Assembly: GCA_951217055.1 (NCBI GenBank)
Contig: OX578286.1
Location: 13,541,050-13,605,049, forward strand
Direction of reading: 5' to 3'
DNA from: Gerris lacustris
Taxonomy: Eukaryota; Arthropoda; Insecta; Hemiptera; Gerridae
Length of the DNA stretch: 64,000 nucleotides
The notes below the pieces were generated by a model. The model had not been told where the DNA came from. It was given only the letters and a program-made list of their open reading frames with translations, and did not search any database. The position numbers were made by a program, and so were the translations under genes. Shown here in pieces: positions 23,304 to 35,444 of the stretch (positions are counted from its first letter, which is position 1; the number at the start of each line of letters is the position of its first letter).

Positions 23304-23876
23304 AAATAGACTGCCAATTGGTGTGGCACATAGCTTCCTCGCATTCTATCACGTACTTTATTGATTTTATGATTTTACAAGCCTTTATTGTCTAATTTGT
23401 TCAATTGTTTCCCCCGTTTTTTTTTTAATCTGTCAAAATTGTTTTTGATTTTTTACTTGAATTAAAGTATCAATTTAGCAAAAGTTAAAGATCGCAGACG
23501 GTTTAAATTAATCTGGGGCTATCTGCGGGTTACTTTCGATAAACTATAAAAGTTTCATATAAATCAGATAAGTAATTATGAAGCTGTAGGTGTAAATTAA
23601 TGTATGTTAGTGTGCATATGGAAAAGAAACAATGGACTACCCATGACCTACCATCCAAATTTCATTAAAATTGGACGTGTAGTTTTTAAGATACGTTGGC
23701 TCGCAAAAATTAAACGACAGACCGACAGACAGACAGACACGGAACCAAAAATGATCCCTGATGTCTGAAACGGATTTCTGTCTTGGAATTTTTTAAATCG
23801 GAGACCTAAAAATATTTAGTTCTTCAGAACGATCACATATAGCTTCCGTTACCTTCGGTAAGCTCGGAAGCAAAAT
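23304..23876 (+). mobile_element. Family B element, near-complete copy
   Basis: Same ends as the 12103 copy ('agactgccaattggtgtggc' to 'gtaagctcggaagcaaaat'). It lacks the 'gctaattatgacc' stretch and is slightly shorter. A family S-like end ('ggagtgacaatctaaag') follows at about 23878. Confidence 0.75.
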
Positions 23877-24260
23877 GGGAGTGACAATCTAAAGAAGTGC
23901 CACTAATTCTACAGAGTAAACTTAGCATTACTATTAATTTATATAATAGTTTAGAAAATATGTAATTTATTTTTGCGTATATAAAAGTATCAATTTAAAA
24001 ATATTTAATGTGCGCAATCGGTTTAATTTTGGGGGAATATCTGTGGAGCCACTTTCGATAAACCATTAATTTTTTTTAAAATTTTGATAAGTAATAATAA
24101 CGAAATAATATTAATATTTTTATTATCACATCGTATAAATATGTACATATTATATAAAAATGTAATAATTATACACATTTTGTCTAACTTTTATTATTTA
24201 ACTTATTAATCATACTCTTTTGAAAATAAATACTAGAGTGGGGGGACTAAGTAAGAAGTA

Positions 24261-24557
24261 GTAGTAGTAGTAGTAGTAGTCTAGTACATTCTACTAGAAC
24301 GGGTAGGACGAACCACTTGTTCGAACCTTGCAATTAGGCCATCACTTAGGCCATTTTTACGCCCCGTGGTAGAGAGTTCCAGCCACTTCACACATCATAC
24401 ATCTGTACATAGTACCGCCGAAGCGAGTATGATGTGATCAATAGTAAGCCATTTAATCAGAGCGTCAGGGCGAGGAATCGAACCCCGTCTCGTTCCATTC
24501 ATGATTCAGTGATGGCCGAGCAGACGTGGTTTAACCCACACGGCCACGCTGGCTCTC
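24261..24557 (-). mobile_element. tRNA-derived SINE with 12-bp target duplication
   Basis: Perfect AAGTAAGAAGTA duplications lie at 24249-24260 and 24558-24569. Read on the minus strand, the SINE starts GAGAGCCAGCGTGGCCGTGT (A-box region) and carries the B box GGGGTTCGATTCC (about 24472-24485). It ends in a (CTA)n tail, seen as tagtagtag on the plus strand. The spacing between boxes suggests a Leu/Ser-type tRNA ancestor, as in the copy at 11800-11957. It would be copied by LINE proteins in trans. Confidence 0.88.
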
Positions 24558-24667
24558 AAGTAAGAAGTAAGTAAAGGTGTTAATGAAAAAAATAAATAAA
24601 TAAATAAATAAAAAAAGCATGAGAAAGAAAAACGCGAAGAAAAGCGTATGAGAAAAAAAAAACCAAT

Positions 24668-24925
24668 AGGCGCAGAAGGTTGAAACATATATGGGACCAA
24701 CAATGGGCTAATCATGACCAACCATACAAATATGATTGATGTCGGACGAGTAGTTGTAGTATAGATATTTTGATGGTTCGCAAAAAATTGAGCGATAGAC
24801 AGACATAGATCAGAAATCAAAACAGATGAAAAAAAACAGATTTGTCATAAAATTTTTGAAAATGGAGACGTAAAAATTTCTGTTCTTCAGAACTAATAGC
24901 TTTCATTATATTATTCCGTAAGCTC
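24668..24925 (+). mobile_element. Family B fragment (3' half)
   Basis: It begins at 'ggcgcagaaggttgaaacat', contains 'gaccaacaatgggctaat' and 'tcggacgagtagt', and ends 'gtaagctcggaa'. It is diverged from the other copies and lacks the 5' half. Confidence 0.6.
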
Positions 24926-25545
24926 GGAAATAAATATTGTTAAAATTTCAAAAAAAATTTCTTTTCATAAGTTATTCAAAGAAAGTCAAAAGTACCTTTT
25001 TAGATAACTTTTTATAAAAAAAGGAAAAAAAAAATTGAAATTGGCAAATCTCCTGAAAAAAAAGAGACTGGTCTGATTTTTCATGCTAAAGTTAAAAAAA
25101 AAACTTTTTGAATGTCTCCAGGGAGATTAAGGATTCCAAAAGAATCAGTATAGATCTTTAAGAAACATCCCTTGAGAATTTTATTCCCCCTTTTTACAAA
25201 AGTTTTTTAACAATAAATTCTCAATTCTTAAAAAAGGAGAAAGTTTTCACTTTGTCCGTCTTTAAAGAAAAAATACATAAATGACAGGTTGACTTTTCGT
25301 GTTTTTGGTTCCATTATCTATTTTTATTTCCTTGTATAAGAAATATACATAATAGTAGCCGAAGTACCCGGTCTAACCCGAATGTTTCAAAAATAAAAAA
25401 ATATATAAATAGACCAAGATCATAAAGTATTTATTGAACATTGTGTGGTGAGAAAATGAAAAAAATCTTTACATAGTACGTAATATATATGGGACCAACA
25501 ATGGACTAATTACGAGTAAGATTTACCATCCAAATCAGAGTCAAC

Positions 25546-26170
25546 TCACTTTTTCGTATTTGACAAACTTTCTCAAATACGAATTCATAATTACTTGGCC
25601 CAATGTTTTCCATTTATTAGTTTTCGTTGATACATTTAATTATAATTGAACATTTTATCTTGTGTTTTTAAATAACTTTAAAAACTTTCCGTGTGTCCCT
25701 CTTTTTTTAATAGTCTTCTTTTGTGTGGGTCGTAGAGGGTTGAATATTATAAACAAACTAAATTGTTTTAAAATTGGCTATATTTCGCCCCTCTCCGAGG
25801 CATATTCATGCCTTGTATGTTTGTCAGTATAGTAAGTTTTAGCAGTTTTAGAAAATCCACCATTTTTTTGGTATCGTCGTTTTTTTTACAAATTTTCCAC
25901 ATTTCCACTTACTTCCAGAACCTCTGTTCAATAACAATATTAACAATAACAATTTTCATATTTAACTTTTAACAATAACTTAACACGATTATATAAACAG
26001 ATAAAAAACATTTATTAAACTCCTAAAACTTACTATACTGACAATACAAGGCATGAATATGCCCCGGAGAGGGGCGAAATATAGCCAATTTTAAAAGAAT
26101 TTAGTTTGTTTACAATATTCAACACTCTACGACCCACACAAAAGAAGAACATTTTATCAAAATATAGTGA
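25546..26170 (+). mobile_element. Family A fragment interrupted by a foldback element
   Basis: 25558-25658 is the family A start ('gacaaactttctcaaatacg' to 'aacattttatc'). The family resumes at about 26149 with 'acattttatcaaaatata'. The 'acattttatc' is duplicated on either side of the insert, consistent with a target duplication of about 10-12 bp. Confidence 0.6.
25659..26148. mobile_element. Foldback element with about 125-bp inverted arms
   Basis: 25723-25850 ('tcttcttttgtgtgggtcgt' onward) is the reverse complement, with few mismatches, of 26025-26148. The arms contain 'atatttcgcccctctccgag' and 'gcatattcatgccttgta'. The loop of about 175 bp is AT-rich and non-coding. A 64-bp tail lies outside the left arm (25659-25722). 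Confidence 0.7.
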
Positions 26171-26213
26171 TCTACAAGCTCAGGCTCCCTGAGTGAAAGC
26201 TTTGTATGAAATA

Positions 26214-26605
26214 AAAAATCGGTCCGAGACAACTCAGACAAACTTTCTCATATACGAATTCATAATTATTTGGCCCAATGTTTTCCATTTATTAGTGTTC
26301 GTTGATACATTTAATTATAATCGAACATTTTATCAAAACATATCATAAAAATAGCTTCTCCACGGTGGGGAATCGAACCTGGCCTCTCTATCCCTCCACG
26401 TTTAAAGAACGAACTAGATTTTTCCCAGGAAAACGGCTTATATCGTTAGATTCGTATTAAAATTGGCTACTGTTTTTTTTTGGAGGGGGAGGGGGGTAGC
26501 GCCCCCAAATTTGGAGCTAAAATTCATTTCTCGAATTCACCTCGGGGTATGATTTGTCTGAAGATTTATGCCAAATTTGGTCAAAATCGGCTCAGTGGTT
26601 TATCT
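26214..26605 (+). mobile_element. Family A element, 3'-truncated
   Basis: It begins 'aaatcggtccgagacaactc' and includes the tRNA-like 'cggtggggaatcgaacctgg', 'tagcgcccccaaatttgga' and 'tatgccaaatttggtcaaaa', then loses similarity after 'cggctcagtggttta'. A weaker piece with 'tacccgggaaaacaacatat' lies at about 26808-26940. Confidence 0.7.
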
Positions 26606-26949
26606 GTCAACATTCTGGAATTATTTGGTGAGTTGAAGTTCCGAGACGCCCTACGTACGATATTTAAATTATTATGTTAACTCGATATAGTAAAAATGGT
26701 TTTAAAAACAATTTTTTTTATTATATAATTTACTTATAAAGTATAAATTGCGTTTTATTCAAAATTCATTTTCATGGAATGAAGGGCCATATGCCCTTAA
26801 ATACATATTACCCGGGAAAACAACATATATGGTTTAAATTCGTACTAAAATGACATTTTTAAATTATTTTAAATTAAAACAAAATAGTTAGAACGCTGTT
26901 ATCAGTATTTTATTTAATTTTTTTGGGAGGGGGGCAACGCTTAACTAAC

Positions 26950-27550
26950 TAAAAATCGAGTTAAGAATTTGTTCAGAAAATAATAATTAAAGAAAACAAA
27001 AATAATACGAGGTTTTCAAAAATTATGTAATTACGTAAGTTGTTCCAAGACAAGAGGATTAATTAACGACAACGGGAAAAATTCCATCTCTAGTAATTAT
27101 TCTTTACAACCAGAATTCCAGAAGCATTGAAGAGGAGGGAAAAACTGCGAGGAAAGTGAAATAGAATTTTTACAAAGTTTAGAACCAAAAAAAAAACAAA
27201 AAAAACCGTGGAGTGAGGAAAGACTATTTTTCATCACGTTACCAAGAAATTTTTTCAACCTGAAAATTGAGTTGATAGTTGTTCCTTTTTTCCAGTTGAA
27301 TCGTCCAATTTCGATTTTATTTATGCTGATTCGATTTTTGTAAAAAGTGTAATTTCTGTTATTGATTTCTTTCAGAAGCAGATAACATGAAAATAAATAA
27401 TTGAGGAAGTCATTACCCAGACCTACCAATTCAATCTTTAGCTAATATAAGGACCACTACTTTCAAATTTAGTAAAAATAGGTAAATCTATTTCAATTTT
27501 GACTAATTTAAGTTCCCTTCCCTCTTAATTCGTTCTTCTAAACTCCCAGG
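26950..27550. other. Unannotated stretch
   Basis: No family or gene is recognised. The minus frame at 27097-27429 has lysine/asparagine-rich, low-complexity composition and no domain. Confidence 0.4.
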
Positions 27551-27564
27551 TAATCATTTAGTGT

Positions 27565-28590
27565 AGGTTGCACCACTGCACTTATCAGAAAAGCTAATTC
27601 TGTTTTAACATTAGTTAGTATACGTTCTTCCATTAAGTCTGGGGTTAATCATATAATCATTTAAAGGTTGCACCACTGCATTTATCAGAAAAGCTAATTC
27701 TGTTTTAACATTAGTTAGTATACGTTCTTCCATATAGTCTGGGGTTAATCATATAATCATTTAGAGGTTGCACCACTACACTTATCAGAAAAACGAATTC
27801 TGTTTTAACATTAGTTAGTATACGTTCTTCCATATAGTCTGGGGTTAATCATATAATCATTTAGAGGTTGCACCACTACACTTATCAGAAAAGCTAATTC
27901 TGTTTTAACATTAGTTAGTATACGTTCTTCCATTAAGTCTGGGGTTAATCATATAATCATTTAGAGATTGCACCACTGCATTTATCAGAAAAGCTAAATC
28001 TGTTTTAACATTAGTTAGTATACGTTCTTCCTTATAGTCTCGGTTTAATCATTATCATTTAGGGGTTGCACCACTACACTTATCAGAAAAGCTAATTCTG
28101 TTTTAACATTAGTTAGTATACGTTCTTCCTTATAGTCTCGGTTTAATCATTATCATTTAGGGGTTGCACCACAACACTTATCAGAAAAGCTAATTCTGTT
28201 ATAACATTAGTTAGTATACGTTCTTCCATTAAGTCTGGGGTTAATCATATAATCATTTAGAGGTTGCACCACTGCATTTATCAGAAAAGCTTAATCTGTT
28301 TTAACATTAGTTAGTATACGTTCTTCCATATAGTCTGGGGTTAATCATATAATCATTTAGAGGTTGCACCACTACACTTATCAGAAAAGCTAATTCTGTT
28401 TTAACATTAGTTAGTATACGTTCTTCCATTAAGTCTGGGGTTAATCATATAATCATTTAGAGGTTGCACCACTGCATTTATCAGAAAAGCTAAATCTGTT
28501 TTAACATTAGTTAGTATACGTTCTTCCATATAGTCTCGGGTTAATCATATAATCATTTAGAGGTTGCACCACTGCACTTATCAAACAAAA
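27565..28590. repeat. 100-bp minisatellite, about 10 copies
   Basis: Units start 'aggttgcaccactgcattta' near 27565, 27665, 27765, 27865, 27965, then about 28061, 28161, 28261, 28361, 28461 and 28561 (one unit is about 95 bp). Variants alternate: 'cattaagtctgggg' versus 'catatagtctgggg', and 'ctgcattta' versus 'ctacactta', with two 'cttatagtctcggttt' units in the middle. The mixture suggests block duplications of one or two units. Confidence 0.9.
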
Positions 28591-28799
28591 TTCTTTAACT
28601 TTTTCTTTAACAAAATTAGCTTTAACTTCTACCTGCCTTCTTAGACGAGTCACATGATTTCGATTAAATGTGGCATACTTGCTATCTTTGGAAACTCAAG
28701 AGCATCCTACCATTCATCTGTTACCTTACACTCAAGTCTTATAGAAGAAAAATCTTTCATTCAAGATGGCGTCTATTATCATGTAATGTAATATTATTG

Positions 28800-29450
28800 C
28801 GGCGTTTATTTTGAAATTTTCATGTCTTGACTTTGGCACATAAATTCGAAAAGCGTTACAAAAAAAGGCACAAAAAGTGTTACACGCGTAACAGGAGGTT
28901 AGGAAGAGGTAGGAGGTAGTAAGTAGTTGTGGTTGAGAGAGCCTTCCCCTGCGGGCTCGCCATCGTAGGGGCAGCACCTTCACCTTGGGCGTAACTGGAT
29001 CGGCGCCCTGACTTCCCTCTTCGCTTCTCGCTAACGCTCCAGCAGTCGCTCACGCGACCCAGCGGAGCCCCCCCCCCCCCCCCCCTCAATAACAACTTCT
29101 GTTCTACTGCTCCGATTTGCAGCGGACAAACGCCATAATCCTTAGAATTTTATTCCTAATAAACTTACATACATAACATTTATTATATTTTTGTTATACT
29201 ATAATTTTTTGAATTTATTATAAAAATATGGGTAAAGAAGCTAAAAGATTACTTCTTAACAAACTGGAAAAGAAGAAAAGTACTTTCTTTCTTCGTGCAC
29301 AACATATACGTTCGATTAAATTATTCCTAATTTGCAATAGCAAGAATCTGCACGCTCGAATTTGTTGATGTTTTCATGTCTTTACTTTGGCACATAAACT
29401 CGAAAGCGTTACAAAAAAACAACACCAAAAAGCGTTACATGATTTCTTAC
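28800..29450. other. GC-rich island between short direct repeats
   Basis: The stretch 'ttttcatgtct.gactttggcacataaa.tcgaaa.gcgttac' occurs at about 28818-28862 and 29371-29412. Between them lies a GC-rich block (28915-29090) with a C-run at 29070-29086. The open minus frame there (28880-29095) is rich in Gly, Ser and Thr and resembles no domain I know. This may be part of an uncharacterised TE. Confidence 0.4.
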
Positions 29451-29454
29451 ATGA

Positions 29455-29945
29455 ATTGAATTATCAATTTAGCAAAATTCAAAGAGCGCAGACGGTTGAA
29501 ATTAATCCGGGGCTAACTGCTGGCTACTTTTGACAAACAATCCAAATTTCATAAAAATCAGATGAGTACTTTTGAAGATATACGTATAAATAAATGTATG
29601 TTAGTGCGCATGTAAAAGAGAAACAAAAGGGCGTAGGATGTTGAAACTTATATGGGACCAAAAATGGGATAATTATGGTTTACCATTCAAATTTCATTAA
29701 AATCGGACGAGTAGTTTTTAAGATATGTTGGTTTGAAAAAAATTAGCGACAAACAGACACGGAACCAAGAATGTTCCCTGATGTCTGAAACGGATTTCTG
29801 TCTTGGAATTTTTGAAATCGGAGACATAAAAAATTTTTGCTCTTCAAAATGATCACATAGCTTCCGTTTAGAGACATAAAAAAAATGATGGTTCATTAGA
29901 ACGTTCCAATAGGTTACAATAGCTTCAGTAAGTTCGGAAGGTAAA
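29455..29945 (+). mobile_element. Family B element lacking its 5' end
   Basis: It runs from 'gaattatcaatttagcaaaa' to 'gtaagttcggaag', with all middle landmarks. A short duplication, 'gcttccgtttagagacataa', occurs near 29865, where part of the 'gagacataaaaaa' block is repeated. Confidence 0.65.
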
Positions 29946-30546
29946 AAACTTTAGCTTTAAGTTCTATGGCTCTCTCTGTACTAGGTAGTTTTTACCATCA
30001 TAATTTAAAGACGAGTATGAAGCTGTGAGTTATATTAACTGTTGGAGAGTTGCATTTTGATTCCGTTAGACTTAGGTCAGGTCATGTAGACTTTAAGCTC
30101 TAAAGTTAGCTTGTTTTATTGCCCTCTCGCAGACTTGGTTTATAGCTTTTCAGACTCGTGTTCACCATACACACCTTCCTTCCTTCATTTTTTATACTAC
30201 CTTTAATTGGCCAATGAATCAATTGCCATTAACCAATTAAATTGAGACAGTTAAAGAAAAAAGAAAAGAGATGAAGGGCCAAGATAAAACTTTAAATAAT
30301 AAAACGAACGACTACTATGTTCTATATCGTTTATGGTTTGGATTTTTTTTATTATTATTATTTTTAATATTCGAGCAAAAAAAAGGCTTTTTATGAGAGC
30401 GTAAAGTAATTGTTGATTTTTTCGAATAAATTGTTTATTTGAACTCGTAAAAACCCATTTCAGGGTGGATAATTGCAAACGTTATCACCGTCCTAAATAA
30501 ACACAAGTAATATATATATTACACACACATATATATATTATAAATG

Positions 30547-30549
<3 letters not shown>

Positions 30550-30609
<60 letters not shown>
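30550..30609. repeat. (TA)n microsatellite
   Basis: An uninterrupted TA tract of about 60 bp, with shorter TATA blocks upstream from 30510. Confidence 0.95.
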
Positions 30610-30612
<3 letters not shown>

Positions 30613-30851
30613 GAAACACCCAGACGTAAAATATTTACATTAGTACAATCATCTGACTGGAATACAATCAATAATAATCAATGTTTGTAGCTTATAATAA
30701 TAAATAACTTTTCCAGGAATATCCTGGAAAATTTCGATAAGTGTAGAAAGAACGAATTTATTTTATTTCAGAATTTAATTAACACTGGGGCGCAACACCC
30801 CTTGGAGAGTCTACCAAATGATTATATAATTATATTAATTTCACTACAGAT

Positions 30852-31022
30852 AGTTTAGTGGAAGTGGTTGAAATTTAAACACCACCCATTTACAACACCA
30901 TTAATAACAACGATCCAGACAACCCAAACAACGTGACACCAAATTCGATTATTATTTTAAAACCACTATTTTTTTTATTTTTTCAACGTTTCAAGTTTAA
31001 ATTTCGACCACTTCCACTAAAC
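30852..31022. repeat. 28-bp inverted repeat with 114-bp loop
   Basis: 30852-30880 ('agtttagtggaagtggttga') and 30995-31022 ('gtttaaatttcgaccacttcc') are reverse complements with one or two mismatches. The right arm begins the interspersed repeat that contains the hAT element at 31305. Confidence 0.75.
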
Positions 31023-33178
31023 CAATTTCCCTGGCCAACGAAGTCGGTGGTGTTTTGGGCGTGTTTTTGTGTCAAATTTGGAATCTCACGTTCAAACCGT
31101 TCGAAAGTTATCGCGGGAAATACGTGTGGATTGCTGGGTTGTAACCCTCCACTACGCCGTTCCGTCCCTACCGTTTTTTTCCGAATTTCTCTACCAATTT
31201 TTAACGGAATCACAAAATGGAGTATACCGTTGGAAAGCTTATTAAAAGGAGAAGTTTTCGAGAATTTTGCCAGGCTAAGGCGAAAGAATTGTTTTTGCGT
31301 CAGACAGTGGCGGATCTAGATCTTGCGGGGCCCTGGGCGAGACAAAATGGCGGGGCCCCCTAGGATAGAGCGGGGATTGCTGATAAAAAACAATAAAGTA
31401 ACTTAATAATAAACCACTTATAACTTGATCCTATTTTATGGCTAATTCCCTTCACTTAGGGCCAGTCAAACGTTTTTGCTCTCAAAATAATTCAAAACTT
31501 AATTACAATTCTGCTCATGATTTTAATGTAACATATTATTTGAACATAAACCCCATTTGATGATAGTTTTCAACTAATCATCATTTTCTTTGCAAACGTA
31601 ATCGAAAAGAAACATTTTTATCATAATAATTAAGCTCTATTATACTTAACTATTTATTTTTCTCTCATGATATTTTCGGTTTTATGGTGTAAATAAAATG
31701 TTGTGTTATTTGTGATCAGTCCTATAATTTGAAATCTACACTCGAGCACTTTAAATTTACTCCCAGAATTTATATTCTCAGCTTATAACTTTCCATTTTA
31801 GTGCCGAGTTTTTAGTTTGATTTTCAAAGACACATTTTAAGGGGGGTCCGGGGGGTCTCCCCCGGAAATTTTTTTAAATATGACCTCTCAAAACAGCGTT
31901 TTAATGCATCTCTGAGGTGAAGTTTCTCTTTGACATCAATTGGTAAAACTGCACTAATTGGCCCAATTATTTCGTATCTGTCCGATATACTTAGTTTTTT
32001 TTACTATTCCTTTTTACAGGATTTGTCATTTTTACATATCTCTGTACATTGTCAAACGATTAAGGTTGTGTAGTATCAGGTTGTGTAGTGTTTCATTTAT
32101 TTGTCTAAAAAAAAAACACGGAATGTCACGTTTTATAGGGTAATGATAGTAGGTTATTATTAGGTCAGGGGTCAGGTCAAAAAGTACTAAACTCAACCTA
32201 AACTTACCATAACCTTCCATACTTTTCCCTAAAATTAAAAAAAATTGAATATATCGAGATGCTACAACCGAAATCGTTTTTGTAATGTAAAAAGGAACAG
32301 TTTGAAAAAAAACGAATTAAATTGGACGTTTAGATATAGGTGGGACACATAATGAAGATTTACCCCACAGAATATATAACAAAATCGTCATCATTTTGTT
32401 ATTCGATCTGTTTTATTTGTCATCATTTTGAAAAGGGGGAGAGTGAGAAAACACTAGGACGTTAACTCACTTAATTTTATATGGAACGGGGCCTCGATAG
32501 CTATCTTAAACATAAAAAAATATTAATCTATATTTTATAACTTATTTATTTGACTTTTTTATAGCCTGGGGCCCCGCGAAAAGGTAGTTAGGTATTAGGC
32601 TCTTCTATGTAAACTAAATTTGACTGAATTTTTTAATTCTAATATTTCATGTTTTGTACATGGCACGGGGCCCCGCGGACAATCTTCATTATGAACTACA
32701 AATTTGCCTGTAAAGTATAAGTATTTTATTTTAATTTTCTATGGCGCGGGGCCCTCCAAGGCGCGGGGCCCTGGGCGGTCGCCCCCCTCGCCCCCCCCCC
32801 CCCCCCCCTTGATCCGCCCCTGGCGTCAGACACAAATAACATTTTCCGAATTTTAGTAACTTAATTTTTTTTCCAATTGCGATTGTATTGAAATTATTAG
32901 ATATGTGTTTAGACTAACTTTTAAGGTTTGTATTCTTATTGGAAATTTAATGAGCTTTTCAATGGTGTTTTCAAATTTGCTTTAGGACCAACAGTTCGGG
33001 AGATATGACCATTTGTATTAAGAAAACTCGTGTTTTACATAAAAACCAGAAAAAACGAAATATCTCCCTTATTTTTGAGAATCGGACAGAGGTCAAGAGG
33101 TAATTTTTTTATTGCTTTTGGGGTGTAGAATCACCTCCCGAAGTCTGTAACATTTATCGTGAAACACCCTGTATATAA
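30985..33178 (+). mobile_element. Unclassified repeat hosting the hAT element
   Basis: Sequence on the two sides of the hAT insertion appears to be one element. It has phrases such as 'gttcgaaagttatcgcggga', 'ccgttggaaagctta' and 'acagttcgggagatatgacc', and a right end 'gaaacaccctgtatata', a motif often seen at the end of insect interspersed repeats. The plus frame 30933-31319 shows no domain. The left limit is uncertain. Confidence 0.4.
31305..32822. mobile_element. Non-autonomous hAT element with GGGGCCC motifs
   Basis: Termini are CAGTGGCGGATC and the inverted GATCCGCCCCTG (11 of 12 bases match). A perfect 8-bp duplication GCGTCAGA occupies 31297-31304 and 32823-32830. Inside, the motif GGGGCCC or GGGGCC(T) recurs near both ends and within the right half (about 31328, 31353, 32490, 32570, 32666, 32747, 32765), in the ordered form 'gcgcggggccctgggcg' at the termini. 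The right end also has an 18-C run. No transposase frame is present in 1518 bp. Confidence 0.85.
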
Positions 33179-33179
33179 T

Positions 33180-33905
33180 TATAAAATTTGTGATGACAAC
33201 GAAAAATGTGGTTACAAAAAAACAAATATTAAAATGATAAAACTACGCTACTAAAAGTTGCTATTATAAGGTAATTACGTGAATTATTCATAAAAACTTC
33301 AAACATTTAAGAGGAAGGAAAATGCAATTAAGTGACATCAAACGATAACGTAGTTAAAATTTTAGATAAACGTTTAATGGTAGATTTCCCTTGACTTGAA
33401 GTGTAATAATTATACAACATAAAACTCCCTTATAATATCTAATTACAAACATGCCGAGTTTTAATAATTACAACTTTATCATCGTTATAATTTTAATGGT
33501 TTAAGATAGCTTAATGGTATTAATTTATTCTATAATGAAATTAAATAGGTGTTTGATTATGTATGTTTAAAAACTAACTTTATTATTGTTTGGGGAAAAA
33601 CTTAAAATTTGACTTATTAAAAATTGTTCAATTTGAATGTTAATAAAAACATAATTACGTTTTTAAGAGTGTAACTTGTGTTAGTGTTAGTGAAATAGAT
33701 TAAGTTAGTTTGAATACTTAAGAAATCGTTACAGTCGCTTTCGTGGGGGGGGGGGGGGAATTATTTTCCCGCAATTTGTTTTTAAAAGAGATAATGGTGC
33801 GAAACTACATCTATAAAAGATAATGCTCTCAGTTACTCAATCCTGAATCGTTCCTGAATAGTTAAAGGATTGAAATTAAGTTGGTACGGTTATTCATTTT
33901 AGAGC
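33180..33905. other. Unannotated AT-rich stretch
   Basis: No gene or repeat family is seen. The only notable feature is a G-run at 33746-33758. Confidence 0.4.
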
Positions 33906-33908
33906 ACT

Positions 33909-34168
33909 TTTTTAGACTGTTACTCCCCTTATATTAAAACAGAAGGGAATTACAATGTAAAGAAGGTGTACGGAATGTTCTTCATTAGACTGTTACGTCT
34001 TACGCCCCATATAAAAACAGAAGTGTGATATTCCTTTGTCCTAAAGTACATAAGACTAAAAATCCCTTTGTCTGAATAATTATCGACATAGGAATTAGGA
34101 ATGTATAAATAATTATATCCATTTATATACTTTAAAAAAAAATACTAAGGGGAGTAACAATCTAAAGA
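33909..34168. mobile_element. Family S MITEs, tandem or nested
   Basis: The left end 'tttagactgttactcccctt' and right end 'aaggggagtaacaatctaaa' are inverted. An extra internal end ('ttagactgttacgtcttacg') at about 33988 suggests a second copy inserted in or beside the first. It shares 'aaaacagaagtgtgatattc' with 13129-13277. Confidence 0.6.
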
Positions 34169-34282
34169 GTACCTTCATTTTTAGGTACTTTGGAACTTCT
34201 GGTAGAACTTCAGACTATTTAGTTATTCTTAACTTATTCTCAATGCACGCACTGTCATCCATCACCTGTCACTTCATCTTTC

Positions 34283-34605
34283 ATAACTAACTTAATTTAT
34301 TCATTTAATTTCTTTGCATTATTTAATCCCTATAACTATTGCTTATTAACTCCTTAATTTATTCATTTAATTTCTTTGCATTATTTAATCCCTATAACTA
34401 TTGCTTATTAACTCCTTAATTTATTCATTTAATTTCTTTGCATTATTTAATTCCTCTAACTATTGCTTATTAACTCCTTAATTTATTCATTTAATTTCTT
34501 TGCATTATTTAATTCCTCTAACTATTGCTTATTAACTCCTTCATTTATTCATTTAATTTCTTTGCATTATTTAATTCCTCTAACCATTGTTTATCAATTC
34601 GTTAA
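34283..34605. repeat. 62-bp tandem repeat, 5 copies
   Basis: Units contain 'tttattcatttaatttcttt', 'gcattatttaat' and 'actattgcttattaactcct', and recur every 62 bp from about 34291. The first two have 'ccctataac' and the last three 'tcctctaac', so each half was copied from its neighbour. A plus frame runs across part of the array by chance. Confidence 0.9.
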
Positions 34606-34759
34606 TTCATTTATTTTATTTTATTCAATGCTTAAACATTTATTTATTATTGCTAATTAATTGTTATTCAGGTCTAATTTCATATTTCTCTTTTCAGTTC
34701 CTATTGGCACTGTGCACGGTGCATGTAACCTAACCACACCAGCATTTTGTCTTCTTATA

Positions 34760-34970
34760 AGGTCATCGGATGAGTACTTTTAAAGTTATGTGTTAATAAA
34801 AGAAAGTTAGTGCACATGTGGAAGAAAAACCAATGACCCAGAAAAGTGAAACTAAATGGGACCAACAATGGACCTACCACCTAAATTTCATTAAACCGGA
34901 CGAGTAGTTTGTAAGATATGTTTCTTGGACGAAAATGTTACCTTCAGTAAGCTCGGATGCAATAGCAAAA
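34760..34970 (+). mobile_element. Family B fragment
   Basis: It contains 'cggatgagtacttttaaag', 'cacatgtggaag', 'gggaccaacaatggacc' and 'gtaagctcgga' in order. Deletions remove the 'gacagacagacac' block. Confidence 0.6.
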
Positions 34971-35444
34971 ACCTAAAAAATAAAACCATTAAAGTCATCA
35001 AGAAAACCATAAGGACCCTTTTTGGTTAACTAAACATTTTTCTCGACATTTGCGAGAAACAGATAAATTAGACCTGGTTTCTAAGGTCATAGGCCATAGC
35101 AAGTTTCTTCAGAACTTCCAGAACTATTGATAAGTTAATTTTTAAGCATCTATATAAAGCTATCCCAAACATCAAAACTTTTTAATTTAGTTTCACTATC
35201 TCAAATCAGAACTTCGTTCAATGCAGGTATTAAGGATTTCTAGATATAGTGTAGTGAATAATTAGAGAGGAGTGAACTGAATGAAGGTAATTCTATTACA
35301 AGTTTTGTATGTAAATATTTAGTCTTTAATAAAAAAAATAACATCAATACTAACTGATCATAAATCTGTTTAAGTGTATGAATTAGAAGTAAAAAGTACA
35401 CAGCACTTAGAATTTAGTGATCTTAATCTCTGCTTTTAATTAGA

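Noticed and set aside
28880..29095. Gly/Ser-rich minus frame
   Set aside because: Its length reflects the GC-rich island and C-run. No recognisable protein.
30933..31319. 128-codon ORF on the plus strand
   Set aside because: It lies in an interspersed repeat and runs into the hAT terminus. No domain or start context is present.
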